DNA of 64,000 nt. Origin: Delphinus delphis. Lineage: Eukaryota; Chordata; Mammalia; Artiodactyla; Delphinidae. Within the stretch, counting starts at the first letter, position 1. Every line of letters starts with the position of its first letter. Below are positions 45,939 to 57,912 of this stretch, piece after piece. The stretch covers positions 30,408,070 through 30,472,069 of the forward strand of contig NC_082698.1 in NCBI RefSeq assembly GCF_949987515.2, given 5' to 3'. Made by a program: the position numbers and the translations under genes. The notes beneath the pieces were generated by a model, which was not told where the DNA came from, did no database searches, and was given only the letters and a program-made list of their open reading frames with translations.

Positions 45939-46994
45939 CTCCCTACTCTGATTTCCTTTATGACCTGCAGACATGAACTGGTGACTGTTTTTCTTGCTCC
46001 TTATCCAAACCCTTAAGGCCTCCCAGAAGTGAGACTGTTAGTGATTCATTTCACACCCATCACAGATGCTCATCTTTGGTTGTTTCCTGCTGCTTGACAA
46101 CGTGGCCATTCTCTCTCATGAAGAGGTCTTAATTCAGGCAGGGAAGGGGTGGGCTGGGAGCCAGAAGCACTGGCCCAGCCGATGCTGGGGATGCAGGCAG
46201 GTCAACAAGGCACAGCATCTCAGAGGTGCAGAACTCTCCAGCACGTTCTGGCGGGTTCTGGAGAGCCCAGTGGCAGCTGGGCTCCCATTAGGTAGGGGAG
46301 TGCACGGTGAAAACTTGGGGTGTGGGGCCCTTGGAAACACGGTGAGGGGGCATTTGACATTTTAAGGTCTGTCCTATTGTAGTTTGGAGTTTAAAGATAG
46401 AACTCAGAACTTGGACAGGGGAGGGGGGAATGGCCTGGGTTTGTAGCCTGGGGTGGGAGCCAAGGTGGAGTTCAGATAGACAGAATTCAGGTCCAAGGTC
46501 CTGGCTGTGGAACTGTGGCCAAGACCTTATACGGGGACAGCTCTGGAGGTGGCCTGAGGCTCAGGGAACCAAGGGGACTCCTAGGGGTCTGGACTGGTCT
46601 GGGGCATCCTGGGGAATGTAAGGGTCAGCTTGGGGACTCCTTTCACCATGATGGGGAGTGGAGGCACGGACACTGCAGGAGTGCCTCAGGTCAGCTCAGT
46701 CTGGGAACTGGGATTACTTGAGCCTGCAGAGGTTAGGTTCTAGGAAGCCAGAGGAGGGGGATGTGGTTGTCAGAGGAGGACCTCAGTTTCCAGCACCTAG
46801 AACCTGAACTTTGAGGAGTTTGGGTGCCCTGGGTGCCAGCCAAGTCAGTGAGCCAGTCTGGGCCTGCAGCCACAGGGCTAAATCGGGCAGAAGCCCTGGA
46901 GTTTCAGATTTACTTAAAACGTTTGGGGGCATGGGCAGTTAAGTGTTTAAAAACAATTTTGTGTATTACATTTAGATAATGGTTAATGGAGAGC

Positions 46995-47205
46995 ACCGGA
47001 GGCCCAGGCTGGGTTCCTGATCCCAGCTCTGCCATTTATAGGATGTGGAACCTTGGGCATGTTGTTTGACCTCCCCCTGCCCCGGTTTAGGCACTAATGG
47101 GACCTACTTCATAGGCTTGTTACAGCAAATGAAGTGATAAATAGAAAGGGCTTGGAACAGTGCCTGAAACAAGGCAGTTCTGAACATATATTAGTGGCTG
47201 TTATT
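46995..47205 (+). repeat. MIR, sense
   Basis: tcccagctctgccatttata, accttgggcatgttgtttg, acttcataggcttgttacag and ggaacagtgcctgaaac. Confidence 0.88.
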
Positions 47206-48079
47206 ATCATGACTGTTGGTAAAACAGGGACTTCAAGGAGAATGCAGAATGGACCGGAATGTTTCAGATAAAAGAAGAGACCTCCAAGAAGTCCAGTGCT
47301 TGGGCCGCTGTCCTCCGCTTTTAGGGCACTTTGGTGGAGCCCTTTGGGAAATGTCACAGAGGCAGGACTCGCCTCTGTTGTTGGTGGGGGTCCCCAGTGC
47401 CTGGCCCCTTGTGCGGTCGCCGTCCATGCCTGTTGAATGTAGCGACTGCGTCGTTGGCCAGTGCCCGGCAGGCTGGCCTGGGCCTGTGTGCCCAGAGCTG
47501 CTGCCCACCCCTGCTGCCCAGCCTGGGGCTGGTGGCCGCAGCCCGAAGAGAGGTCTTTCGTGCAGCCGGCGCCCAGGCGGAATTTGTTTGAATTAGCTGC
47601 TTGAGTGGGCCTGTTTGTGACGAGAGCGTGTGTGGTGAGAGAGGTTGGCAGGATTTGAAAAGGGCATGAGGAGGCGCCCCATGGGCCCTGGACGGACAGC
47701 TGCACAGAGAGTGAAAGGCTGTTTCTGGCTGGGCGGCCCTCGGAGCAGAAGGAAGTACTGGGCTTTGGTGCTGACCGATGGGGAAGGCCACGGTCGTCCA
47801 CCATGGCCTCGCTTAGCCTGCTGCATGCCGCCTTCCTTACCCCCCAGGGTCTGCCTGGGCTCCACAGTCTCCACTCAACGTCCCGGCCACACACGATTTG
47901 AGAATAAGATTTGTCCACGTGGCCCAGGTCCCACCCACTCAGGGAACTCGGGCTCCTTGGGGGTCCAGACCACAGGGCGTGTTCCCTGAGCAAATCCAAG
48001 GAAGAAGAAGGGAAGACAGACATCCTGACTCTGGACAGAATGGCCACCACACCACCATCACCACCAGTCATAACAGCAG

Positions 48080-48325
48080 TGCTGAGGTGCTGCTTCCACG
48101 TGCAACAGTTGTTCCAAATGCTTGACTTGTATCAACTCACTTAATCCTCCCGGTCACCCTCCAAAGCGAGTGCAGTTATCCTTATTTCCCAGGTGGGGAA
48201 ACTGAGGCACAGAGAGGTTAAGCAACTCGCCCAAGGTCATACAGCTAGAAAGTAGAAGAGCCAGGATTTGAACCCAGGCAGTCTGGCTCCAGAGTTCATG
48301 CTTTTCACCACTACATTATGTTTTC
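48080..48325 (-). repeat. MIR, nearly full length
   Basis: cactta-atcctcccggtc region, gtggggaaactgaggcacag, ccaaggtcatacagctag and ggcagtctggctccagagtt. One of the best-preserved MIRs in the window. Confidence 0.93.
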
Positions 48326-48327
48326 TC

Positions 48328-48470
48328 CCATTATCTCTTTAATCTTCTTAACACTTCTGTAGAATTGGGATCATTATCCCAGGTTTTTCTAACGAGAACA
48401 CTAAGCCCACAGGGTAGCTGATCTGTGACGTCACCAGCTAGGTGGGATTTGAGCCCCGGCACTGGCTCCT
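48328..48470 (-). repeat. Second MIR, directly adjacent
   Basis: ttaatcttcttaacacttc, gggatcattatcccagg, gtcaccagctaggtggg and atttgagccccggcactg; antisense MIR abutting the previous copy in the same orientation. Confidence 0.7.
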
Positions 48471-48834
48471 TCTGTGGGACATTCGGAGTCTGCATTGGAC
48501 CTCCTGGTACCTGTGCCCTGCGAATGATCTGTAATCTCCCCCTGCTTCCTTGTCTCACCCACCACCGGCCAAGGATGCGTGTTCCCTGGCTCCAGCCACT
48601 CTGGGGGATGTGGGGCTTGGGATTGGCATTTTGTGAGCTGCATTCAAATGCTGTTTCCTGGAAGTCTCCATTTCACAGGTGACAACTCACCCTCTTAGAT
48701 TTTCTGTCCGCTCCCAAATGTCCTGTTAGTGTAGTCTTTTCAAGGAGGGTCTGTGCTAAGTGTGCAGCTAAATGTGATTATGTTGGAAACCCCTGCCAGG
48801 CTTTGTGTGTGTATGTGTCTGTGGGGGGCAGTAA

Positions 48835-49362
48835 CTACATATGACATAAAACTGACCATTTTAGTCATTTAAGTGTACAGTTCAGTGGCACTAAGTACAT
48901 TCACATTGTTGCACAGCTGTCACCACCATCCATCTCCAGGACTTTTTCATCTTTCAAATAGAAACTCTGTACCCATCCAATGACAACTCTCTGGTTCCCC
49001 CGACCCCTAGCTCCTGGCAATCAGAATTCTCTTTTCTGTCTCCGTGAATTTGACTGCCTCCTATAAAGGGAATGATATAGTATGTATCTTTTTGTATCTG
49101 ACTTCCTTCACTTAGCCTAGTGTCCTTAAGGTTCATCTGTGTTGTAACGTGTGACAGGATTTCCTTTCTTTTTAAGGCTGAGTAATACTCCATTCCATTC
49201 CACCTCTTGGCCATTGTGAAGGTTGCTGCTCTGAACATGAGTGCACAAACATCTGCTTGAGTCCCTGATTTCAGTTCTTTTGTACGTATACCCAGAAGTG
49301 GGGTTGTTGGATCAAATGGTAATTCTGTGTTTAATGTTTTTGAGGAAACACCATATTTTTAC
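48835..49362 (-). mobile_element. L1 3' end, antisense
   Basis: agtgtacagttcagtggcac, gttgcacagctgtcaccacc, ttaaggctgagtaatactcc and acccagaagtggggttgttg. Confidence 0.92.
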
Positions 49363-50059
49363 ACAAATAAATCCACGCATCAGAGCACATGCCTGATCTA
49401 GGATCGAGAGGCTTTATTCATCTGCACTGGGGGTGCTGTCCAAAGCCTCTCTGTTTTCCCCGAGTCCCTTTCCCTGGACCTGCCTCCTGCCCCACTGGAG
49501 AATTTGTTCTTCCTCTTCTGTTGTCTTCACCCTCTTTGGGATCTAGGGGCCATGCCAGGGCTAGGCAAGGAGTGTGGATCCACCACGGGGCCTGGGTGAG
49601 GAGAAGAGGTAACGGGGCTTTGAGGAGAGAAGGGGCCTCCGTCCTAGTCAGGGGTCTGGAAGGGGGAATGGAAGGGGCTGAGTCTGCATCTGATGGAGAG
49701 CAGGGCTGTGTCACATTGCTCTCACACTGTGTCCAGGGCCTGACAGGGTGCCAGTTGGGTAGAGGCACTCAGGACCTGCGTGCCTGATGAGGCAGTGGGT
49801 TGCGGTGACAGTGGCTCAGGGTTACCTTCTTGGGAGGCTGGGGGGGATGGGCTGCTGCCTCTCCCAGGGGAGAGGAGAGAAGGGATGGTGGAGTGGCATG
49901 GAAATGACCCTCTCTTCCCTCTCTGATCTGAGGCGGTCACAGGACTCCTGGTTTGACCGTTCTGCAGTTCATATTTTTCATCTTGGAATAAGGAGCCATG
50001 GATGATCTAGCTCTGACAATCCACATTTAGTAAGTTGTGAACATCTTTGGGTCCAGACT

Positions 50060-50285
50060 GAGAGCAGGAGCTGTGCTAAGTACTTTACGTGGGTTACTGG
50101 ATTTAATCCTCACCAGACATTATGAGGAACTTATATTAACTCTGTTTTACTTATGTGAAAACTGAGGCACAGATGGGTTAAGCGATTTGCCCAAAGACGC
50201 ACAGCAGGGAAACTTGGATTGAATGGAGACTGGCTGAGTCCACAGACTGAAGTTAAACTACTCCTTTACAGCACTGCACCTTACA
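50060..50285 (-). repeat. MIR, nearly full length
   Basis: gctaagtactttacgtgggt, tttaatcctcaccagacat, aaactgaggcacagatgggt and gatttgcccaaagacgcac. Confidence 0.9.
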
Positions 50286-50788
50286 AACTAGAATGGCTCA
50301 CTTTTATGTCCTCTCCTAGGATGTGTATGTGTGTATATCTGAATACATATATATAGGCTTAGTTTTTCAGGGCATATATTTAAGGAATGGGGCTTGTAGC
50401 ATTTTCTGCTGCCAGAAGCCGGGAGAGACAGAACATCATTGGGTATCATCCTAAGTGAGATCTTTTTTCCGTCCGGCAGGATCTGGTAGAGGCTGAAATT
50501 CATCACAGCAAACACGTCCTCTCCTTCCCTCTTCATCTTGCTCTTGCACAAACAAGAAACCTCAGTCACAGTTCCAGCTGGGTATCCTCAGTCTCTTAGC
50601 AACCGCCATCATCCCCGGGCTTTGGGCTCTGGGCTCCAGGCGTGCCTTTCTTTGCTGCAATACTTTGTGTGGCTCCTACACACACAGTGCAGGTTGTGGG
50701 CATCAGGGAGGAGGGGGCGTGTTAACCTGGGAAGTTAGGGGGAAGACCTTTCGGTGAGGTGAGCTGCTGAAGGGAAGCAGGATTGGGG

Positions 50789-50792
50789 AGTG

Positions 50793-50825
<33 letters not shown>
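50789..50825. repeat. (TG)n microsatellite, interrupted
   Basis: TG repeats with a single G-to-T interruption near 50809. Confidence 0.95.
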
Positions 50826-51334
50826 ACCCACAGTGGGCCTGGGCTGCCTGAGGCAGGCATTGTGCCAGGTGAGAGATGAACATTCCTGCTTATCCTGCTG
50901 GGCTCATCTTTACGATTATACATGTTTGTTCAAAAGACTTGTTTGTCAAATGCAATGAAGAGCCCCCGGGACTCTGGCTCAGGCTTTGCATGGAAGGGGA
51001 AGGGCGGAGCCCTGAGACCGCAGTGATCTGCTGAGAGAGGGCAGTGTGGCCTGAGGATTGAAAGAAGGGCCAGGGCTGAGGCCGGCTTTAATCACGCGAG
51101 GTGGTGGGATGGAAGTGCAGGGGGTCCAGGGCGGATGGCTCTTCCTGACACCGCATGGTGGGTTCCCAGGGCGTCTTGGTTTGGCTTGTCTAGGAGGCTG
51201 GCGGGGGAGCTGGTCTGTCCAGCGCTGTTGCTTGTCAGTTCTTTGAAAATCTTTGTTTTGGGGTCTTTCCTCCTCTCACCCCCGAGGAATCATCACTTTA
51301 GTCTCATATGAACTGGAAAGAAGCTGAGAGAGGC

Positions 51335-51440
51335 GCTAAAACATGTCCCGACTTTATAGAGGAGGAATCTGAGGCCCAGAGAGGTGGCAGGAGTTCCCCA
51401 CCCAGGTGGGTGGGAGCAGAGCCGGGAGCCACTCTCTGGC
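51335..51440 (-). repeat. MIR fragment
   Basis: ccgactttatagaggagga and atctgaggcccagagaggtg; antisense MIR core. Confidence 0.75.
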
Positions 51441-52477
51441 CCCCGGTTCCCCTTCAGTGCATGGTTCTTTGTAAAGTGGAGCTCGAATAGAGACAAGCGA
51501 GTGCATAGACCCTGTTGGGCTCATCTTTGCACCCAGAGAACATGGTTTCTGATGAGGCCCTTGCAGGGTTGCTTCTGTACATCTGGAATGATCTGACCCT
51601 ACTGGGGAGAGACCTTGAGTCCCTCTTCTAAGCGAACAGTGAGCTGCACCCTCCTGGCATCTTGTAGGGACAATATAGACTGTGCAGCACGTGGCAGGGA
51701 TGGGCCTTTCCTTTCCTTTCCTGTTTCGAATTACAAGGCTGGGTTGATGGCTCTGGTGGGTCTGAATACTTTACAAAAACGTCAGACTGAAGACCAACTT
51801 CAAAAACCTTTCAAGCCTGAGAATGGTGCTGATGAAGGAGTGTTTGGCAGCCTGTTGGTCCCAGAGCAGTGTGACTTCCGTACACGCTCAGGGCAGGGCA
51901 GGAAGTGCCAGGCAAGGTCACAGGTCTTGGGTTTGCCTCCGTCCCTTCTTGCCATGGGTCTTGGGCAAGTCCCATCTGTGCAGGGGGCTTGCAGGTTTCC
52001 AGAAAGTCCTTCCAGATCTGACAGTCTGTGGGCTCCTAGCAGGTGGCCCACTCACAGCCACGCATTCGTCCACTCTGCAAATGTTTCCCGAGTGGGTCCC
52101 GTGTGCATGGCCCTGAGCTGGCTGTTAGGGAGACTGGGGAACAAGGTCTGCTCCAGCTGTCAGGTGGCGCTCACAGACAGCCTGGTGTTGGCATCTGTCA
52201 GACAGCAGACAAAGTCTTCAGGCATCCCTTATCCCTGCTCTGTAAGTGCCAGCCTCTGGCCTTGAAGTGGGTTCATCAGATGCAGTAGATCCACAAAGAG
52301 GTGTTTGTCCCCACCCCACCCCACCCCGAGCCTCTTAGGTAAAGGCCAGTGGCTCTGGAAACACCTCTGAGGATGAATGCGGTGTGAACTCTAGGAAGCA
52401 GTGAGTACTCCATCCCAATTCATTGCTCCCCCTAGACCTACAAGTGGTTTTTTTTTCTTTAAGAAACACCCACATTG

Positions 52478-52820
52478 GGACTTCCCTGGTGGCGCAGTGG
52501 TTAGGAATCCGCCTGCCAGTGCAGGGGACACGGGTTTGAGCCCTGGTCCGGGAAGATCCCACATGCCACGGAACAACTGAGCCCGTGCACCACAACTACT
52601 GACCTTGCACTGTAGAGCCCGCGTGCCACAACTACTGAAGCCCGCACGCCTAGAACCCATGCTCAGCAACAAGAGAAGCCACAGGAATGAGAAGCCCGTG
52701 CACCGCAACGAGGAGTGGCCCCTGCTCACTGCAACTAGAGAAAGCCTGCATGCAGCAACAAAGACCCAACGCAAACAAAAATAAAAATAAAAAAATAAAT
52801 TTATATATTAAAAAAACCCC
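52478..52820 (+). mobile_element. CHR SINE, long form, with TSD
   Basis: gacttccctggtggcgcagt head, gggtttgagccctgg B-box region and full long body to an A/T-rich tail. Flanks aaacacccacattg at 52464-52477 and 52821-52834 are identical. Confidence 0.95.
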
Positions 52821-52954
52821 AAACACCCACATTGCCTGTGGGAATTTGTACGTGTGTGCAAACTAATAGCACTTTGTACATGTGTGGTCCCCTACAGTTT
52901 ACAAAACGATCTCACATCCACGGCACTTAATTTTCACACAGGCAGGATGTTGCC

Positions 52955-53650
52955 CATCTAAGCAAAACAAAATCCTAGTGTCTTAAAGTTATTGAAAATT
53001 TAATACCTGATTTGAAAAATAATTAGAACAAAAGCATATAAAATGAAAAGAAATCTCCATCCACTCCAGATCTCCTGGTCCCTTTGCCAGATGCAGTTAC
53101 TAAAACAGCTTCATGTGTTCCAGACTTCCAGAAATATTCTCTGCATGTAAATCACAGACTATCCTCTCTGTTTCTCCTCCCACCCCTGTCTCTCTCTCTC
53201 CCTGTAAATGGGAGCATGTCCTGTTCTTTTCACTCCATATCAGCACATTTAGAGCTGCCCATTCCTTGTCTTAGCCCCAGGCTCTCAGTGTATGTTTCAC
53301 TGAAGGTCATTAAATTGTTTTTAGTCTTTTTGCTCTTAAAAACACTGCTACAAAGAAATATCCTTGTACATCTGACTCTTGCACTTACATCAGTAGGTCT
53401 ATAGGGCAAACTTCTAGAAGTGGATGTGCTAAGTCAAAATGCATTTTATTTTATGATGGCTTTTGCCAAATTGCTGTCCGGAAAGGCTGTACCCTCCTTA
53501 CAAGATATGAAAATCTGTTTTTCACGCCTTTTTCAGTATTGGGCAATGTTAATGTTTTTCATTTTTGCCAATTTGATGGGCTAAAAAAAGCATCTGGTTT
53601 TAACTTGTATTTCTTTTTTAAAACTTCTTTCAAATTCATCTTTTTTCTTT
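52955..53650 (-). repeat. L1M 3' region, antisense
   Basis: tctagaagtggatgtgctaa, gccaaattgctgtccgg, ttcagtattgggcaatgtta and gccaatttgatgggctaaa resemble diverged antisense L1M. Subfamily uncertain. Confidence 0.65.
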
Positions 53651-53664
53651 TTCCCTTCAGTTTT

Positions 53665-53957
53665 TTTTTTTGTTTTTTTAAATTTATTTATTTTTGGCTG
53701 TGTTGGGTCTTCATTTCTGTGCGAGGGCTTTCTCTGGTTGTGGCAAGCGGGAGCCACTCTTCATCGCGGTGTGCGGGCCTCTCACTATCGTGGCCTCTCT
53801 TGTTGTGTAGCACAGGCTCCAGACGCGCAGGCTCAGTAGTTGTGGCTCACGGACCTAGTTGCTCCGCGGCATGTGGGATCTTCCCAGACCAGGGCTCGAA
53901 CCCGTGTCCCCTGCATTAGCAGGCAGACTCTCAACGACTGCGCCACCAGGGAAGCCC
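53665..53957 (-). mobile_element. CHR SINE, long form, antisense
   Basis: ggctgtgttgggtcttcatt on the left to gcgccaccagggaagcccc on the right; B-box in reverse ccagggctcgaaccc. Flanks cccttcagtttt and ccttccagtttt form an imprecise target duplication. Confidence 0.93.
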
Positions 53958-54565
53958 CCTTCCAGTTTTATTGAGATATAATTAAAATACAGCACTGTAT
54001 AAGTTTAAGGTGTACAGCATAATGATTTGATTTATATACATCATGAAGTGATTATCACAGTAAGTTTAGTGAACATCTGTCATCTCATATAGATACAAAA
54101 TGAAAGAAAGAAAAGAAAATTGGCGATTGGAATTGACATGTATACACTGATGTGTATGAAATTGATGACTAATAAGAACCTGCTGTATAAAAAAAAAAAA
54201 TCCTGAGGAGGAAAAATCTAGGTGCCTATATCAAGTGTTTGTTTTGTTGTAATTGAAAATAAATTTTGGATAATTTAAAAAAAAAGAAAAAAAATTTCTT
54301 GTGATGAGAACTCTTAGAATTTACTTTCTTAACAACTTTCCTACGTAACATACAACAGTGTTGATTATATTTATTGTGTATATATTATCATTACGTCTTT
54401 AGTATTTATTTATCTTAACTGGAAGTTTGTACATTTTGTCTGCCTTCATCCAATCCCCCCTCCCCCACCAACCCCCTCCACCCCCACTTCTGGTACACAA
54501 ATTGACCTCTTTTTCCTTGAGTTTGTTTATTTGTTTTTGAAGTATAATAGGTCAAACTTGTATTT
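53958..54565 (-). mobile_element. L1 3' region, antisense, split by a + strand L1 tail
   Basis: ttttattgagatataattaa and gaacatctgtcatctcatat on the left; tgtgatgagaactcttagaa, tatttatcttaactggaag and gccttcatccaatcccccc on the right. The part between about 54119 and 54290 is a separate insertion. Confidence 0.88.
54119..54290 (+). mobile_element. Short L1 3' tail with possible 3' transduction
   Basis: Sense L1 3'-UTR end (ggaattgacatgtatacact, taataagaacctgctgtat), an A12 run (54189-54200), then 76 nt not belonging to L1 as far as I know, with AATAAA at 54258-54263 and a second A-rich tail from 54277. Confidence 0.6.
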
Positions 54566-54659
54566 CTTTAATTATGAGTGTGCTTGGGCACCCCTTTTTA
54601 AAGTTTTTAAGGTTGTTTGTGTTCCTTTTTTGCGAAACTGCCTGTTAGAGTCGTTTGCC

Positions 54660-54825
54660 CACTGTTCCATCTCCATTTTGTATAGGAGTATGCTGAAGCA
54701 CAGAGAGGTTAAGCCACTTATCTTAGGTCACACAGCAGGCACATGGCAGAACTGGGACTAGAATCCACCCTTCTGATTCCTGGTCTAGTGGTCCTTCTAG
54801 TGCCCATGCTACCTCCCTGAACAAG
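54660..54825 (-). repeat. MIR
   Basis: agcacagagaggttaagcc, taggtcacacagcaggcac and agaactgggactagaatcc; antisense MIR. Confidence 0.9.
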
Positions 54826-55436
54826 GGCTGGACTGGCCATGCCTAGTGCTCCTGGAAGGTAAATGGACATCATGCTGGGTACTCCTGGGAATCCCATTGG
54901 CTGTGAGAGGAATGTGGGGGGCCTTTGAGAGTGTTTCCAAAGCTAAGCCCTCTCAGGCTGAAACTTGATTGGGTGAATGTTTGCTTCTAGAGGGTTAGAG
55001 CCTTATCCCACCCGCCTCCTCAGAGGCCCCTCCTCCACCCACAGAGGCTACCCAGCCAGGATTATTGTTTGTACCCATGAATTATTGATAAGGCATGATA
55101 TGGCCTCAGCCTTGGAATAACAGGGCTCGAGGGAGGGCAGTACCGTGTGAGGGGGGGCAGGGCTGAAAGGCCCCCATCCCTGGGGCCCAACCCTCCCAAG
55201 GCCAACGGTCCCTTCTGAATGTCAAAAGACATCACAGACCTCCCTCCACTGCCCTGCCAGGTCATAATTGGACTTTTGAACAGGTATCATTTCAGAAAAT
55301 ATACAGGGACACAGCTACCATGAGTGTACTACCATTTTTTAATTAATTAAATTTTTTTTAAAGATTTTTTTTCATGTGGACCATTTTTAAAGTCTTCATT
55401 GAATTTGTTACAGTATTGCTTCTGTTTTTTATGTTT

Positions 55437-55548
55437 TGGTTTTTTGGCTGTGAGGCATGTGGGATCTTAGCTCCCGACCAGGGATTAAACCTGCAGCCCC
55501 TGCATTGGAAGGTGAATTCTTAACCACTGGACCACCAGGGAAGTCCCA
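55437..55548 (-). mobile_element. CHR-related SINE fragment, antisense
   Basis: gctgtgaggcatgtgggatc, ccaccagggaagtcccat. Only the head half is clear; the A/T-rich tail may extend left to about 55340. Confidence 0.82.
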
Positions 55549-55889
55549 TTTTTTAAGATTATTTTAAATTTTATAAAGGTTATACATATTTGTTATACAA
55601 ATTCAAATACCCTGGAACCATATCACATAGAAAGTGAAATCCTGTGAGGCCTCACCCCTGAGGCTTCCCTTGCTGTCATGCTTTTGAGTGAGTTTGTTTT
55701 TTACTCATCCCCCTGAGTCTATACATGTGAGAGGCGTACTGTTTATTCAGGCAACAATGTCTGATGGAGGATTCTGAGGTCTCCTTGGAATAATACATGT
55801 GCTTGCTGCCTGAGGGTTGGCAAAGCTCTGGCTGAGAACCCAGCTTTAGGGCTTTGCTTTGGCACTTAAATATGTCTTGCGTTTCCGTT

Positions 55890-55985
55890 GCTAGCTGTTA
55901 GCACCTCGTGAACAGGGCCTGCACTGGATTTCCCCTCTGTCTCCACACATGCCTGGAACTGGGCCTGGCACATAGTGGGTACTTT
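55890..55985 (+). repeat. L2-like fragment
   Basis: cctcgtgaacagggcctgca and gggcctggcacatagtggg follow the L2 3'-end pattern. Confidence 0.5.
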
Positions 55986-56120
55986 TTCTGGATTGTCCGG
56001 GGACAGTCCAGATGTTTCAGAGAAATCCAATTGTCCGGTCTCCACATGAAGGGTAGTCATTTGCCTTTGAAAATGAAAGGCAGTCATTCCCCTTCCCCTC
56101 TGCTGGTGGCTCACACTTTT

Positions 56121-56323
56121 TCTTTTTGTGGTACGCGGGCCTCTCACTGTTGTGGCCTCTGCCGTTGCAGAGCACAGGCTCCGGACACGCAGGCTCATGG
56201 GCCCAGCCGCTCACGGGCCCAGCCGCTCCACGGCATGTGGGATCTTCCCGGACCGGGGCACGAACCCGTGTCCCCTGCATCGGCAGGCGGACTCTCAACC
56301 CCTGCGCCACCAGGGAAGCCCAA
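56121..56323 (-). mobile_element. CHR SINE, short form, with TSD and an internal 16-bp duplication
   Basis: gtggtacgcgggcctctcac to gccaccagggaagcccaa. Flanks ctcacactttt at 56110-56120 and 56324-56334 are identical. Inside, gggcccagccgctcac at 56199-56214 is followed by a 14/16 copy at 56215-56230. Confidence 0.95.
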
Positions 56324-56679
56324 CTCACACTTTTATATTTCATGGAACTTTGGAAGGAATCTGTTTTGCTGAAATGTGGCATGCTGGTAAAAGATGCTAG
56401 GTTTTTAGGGAGAAGCTGCTTGACTTTCGGGAGATTTTAGGGAGAGCTGATGGGCAGGTGAGGCACAGACTAAGAGACTGCCAAGAAACCGAGAAAATGA
56501 GGCAGCTCCTTTTGGAAGGGCTGACTTCCAAAGCTGGCCCAGCAAAGCAGCTGCCAGACAAGGGAATCCCAGGGAGCACCACTGGCTGGCAGTAAACATT
56601 TGTTGAAGGAATGAATCACCTGCTGCTTTCCAGGTGGTAGCAGCTTCTCTGCATTCCTCGGATGTGCCATTCCCATGCT

Positions 56680-57078
56680 TAACTCTGGGCGCACACATGC
56701 TGTTCTCTTGACCTGGAACACGCACCTCCCTGGAGAGGTGCACATGTGTGTGTACATGTGTGTGCACACATACACACATTCACAGTCACGTACACATCGT
56801 CATCCTCTGGGTCTCAGCTGGGACGCTGCTTCCTCAGCAAAGTTTCTCTCATCACCCTTGTTGGCTGGATGGGGTTCGTCTGCCATGTGCACCCTTGATG
56901 CCCTTGACTTCACCTCTGTGTAACATGCATCAGGCCCTTGGACATTGTAATTATCTGTTCAGGGTCTGGGATCCCTAGAGGATGGGGTGCACATCTGTTG
57001 TGTTCTCAGTGTCCTCAGCGCCTGACATGGCCCTTGCTATCTTGCGGGTGTTCAGTAAATGTTTGTTCAATGAAGTTC
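56680..57078 (+). repeat. L2 LINE 3' region
   Basis: ttctcttgacctggaacacg, tgggacgctgcttcctcagc, gtctgggatccctagagga and tcagtaaatgtttgttcaat follow the L2 3' order. An alternating TG/CA stretch (about 56740-56800) lies inside. Confidence 0.8.
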
Positions 57079-57261
57079 TAAGAATCACCTTCCCTACCGA
57101 TTATTGTTTACTTGAAAATGAGGTTTGACTTGCCTAAAATGGAGTTGTGGGAGTCTGTCTGCACTCGCCTTATGATATGCCAGACTGTCTTCCTTATGGT
57201 GAGCGTCCTTCCGTGGGTGCAGCCTCTCAGACATGTGGTTGGCTCTCTCCTCGTGCGGGAG

Positions 57262-57487
57262 GATAGCATGATGGACTCTGAGGTCGGAGTGCCTCGGTTC
57301 AGATCTTGGTTCTACACGTTACTAACTGGGCAGCCAAGGGCACTGGCTTTCTCTCTCTATACCTCCATCTATCTTCTGTCTAATGGGCATGATAACTCCT
57401 GTAGTTACCTGCCTATAAGATTCTTGAGTGGGTTAAATGAGGTAATCCAGGCACTTAACATTATCATGTAGTGAGTGCTCAATAAAC
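57262..57487 (+). repeat. MIR, sense
   Basis: tagcatgatggactctgag, cggttcagatcttggttcta, ctgggcagccaagggc and gtgagtgctcaataaaca. Confidence 0.88.
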
Positions 57488-57721
57488 AGAATCCATTCTT
57501 CATATTGTTTCACGTGCGTCTGCCCTGTCAAGAATCTGGCATCTGTGAAGCCGTGGAGCTGAGCTGGACTGTAGCTGGTAAGGCAGGAATGGGTGGACGA
57601 AATGGAAGTCTAGGAGGGTTACACATTTGACAGGTCCTGTAGTGGAAAGCAGGAGGGAAGTTGGATTTAGCAAAAAGGTAGAGGGTGGGGCTTGCAGGAT
57701 CATGCTACAGTCAGCCTGAGG

Positions 57722-57912
57722 TTTTTCTGGTGTGGGTTTAGGATTTGGCTTCAAATCTTGGCTGGACTACTTCAAAAGTATGCATTATTTCGAGCAAGTT
57801 GCTTCATCTGTCTGAGCCTTAGTTTCCTCATCTGCAAATGGGTTAATGATGGTAACCTCAAACAGCACCTACACTAGATCTGGGCCCATAGTGTGGGCTC
57901 AGTAAATGTTTA
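57722..57912 (+). repeat. MIR, sense
   Basis: cttagtttcctcatctgcaa, atgggttaatgatggtaacc and gggctcagtaaatgttt. Confidence 0.88.

Noticed and set aside
51615..52265. 216-codon frame on the plus strand
   Set aside because: No domain or splice context, and part of it lies in an ancient dispersed repeat; chance frame in GC-rich intron.
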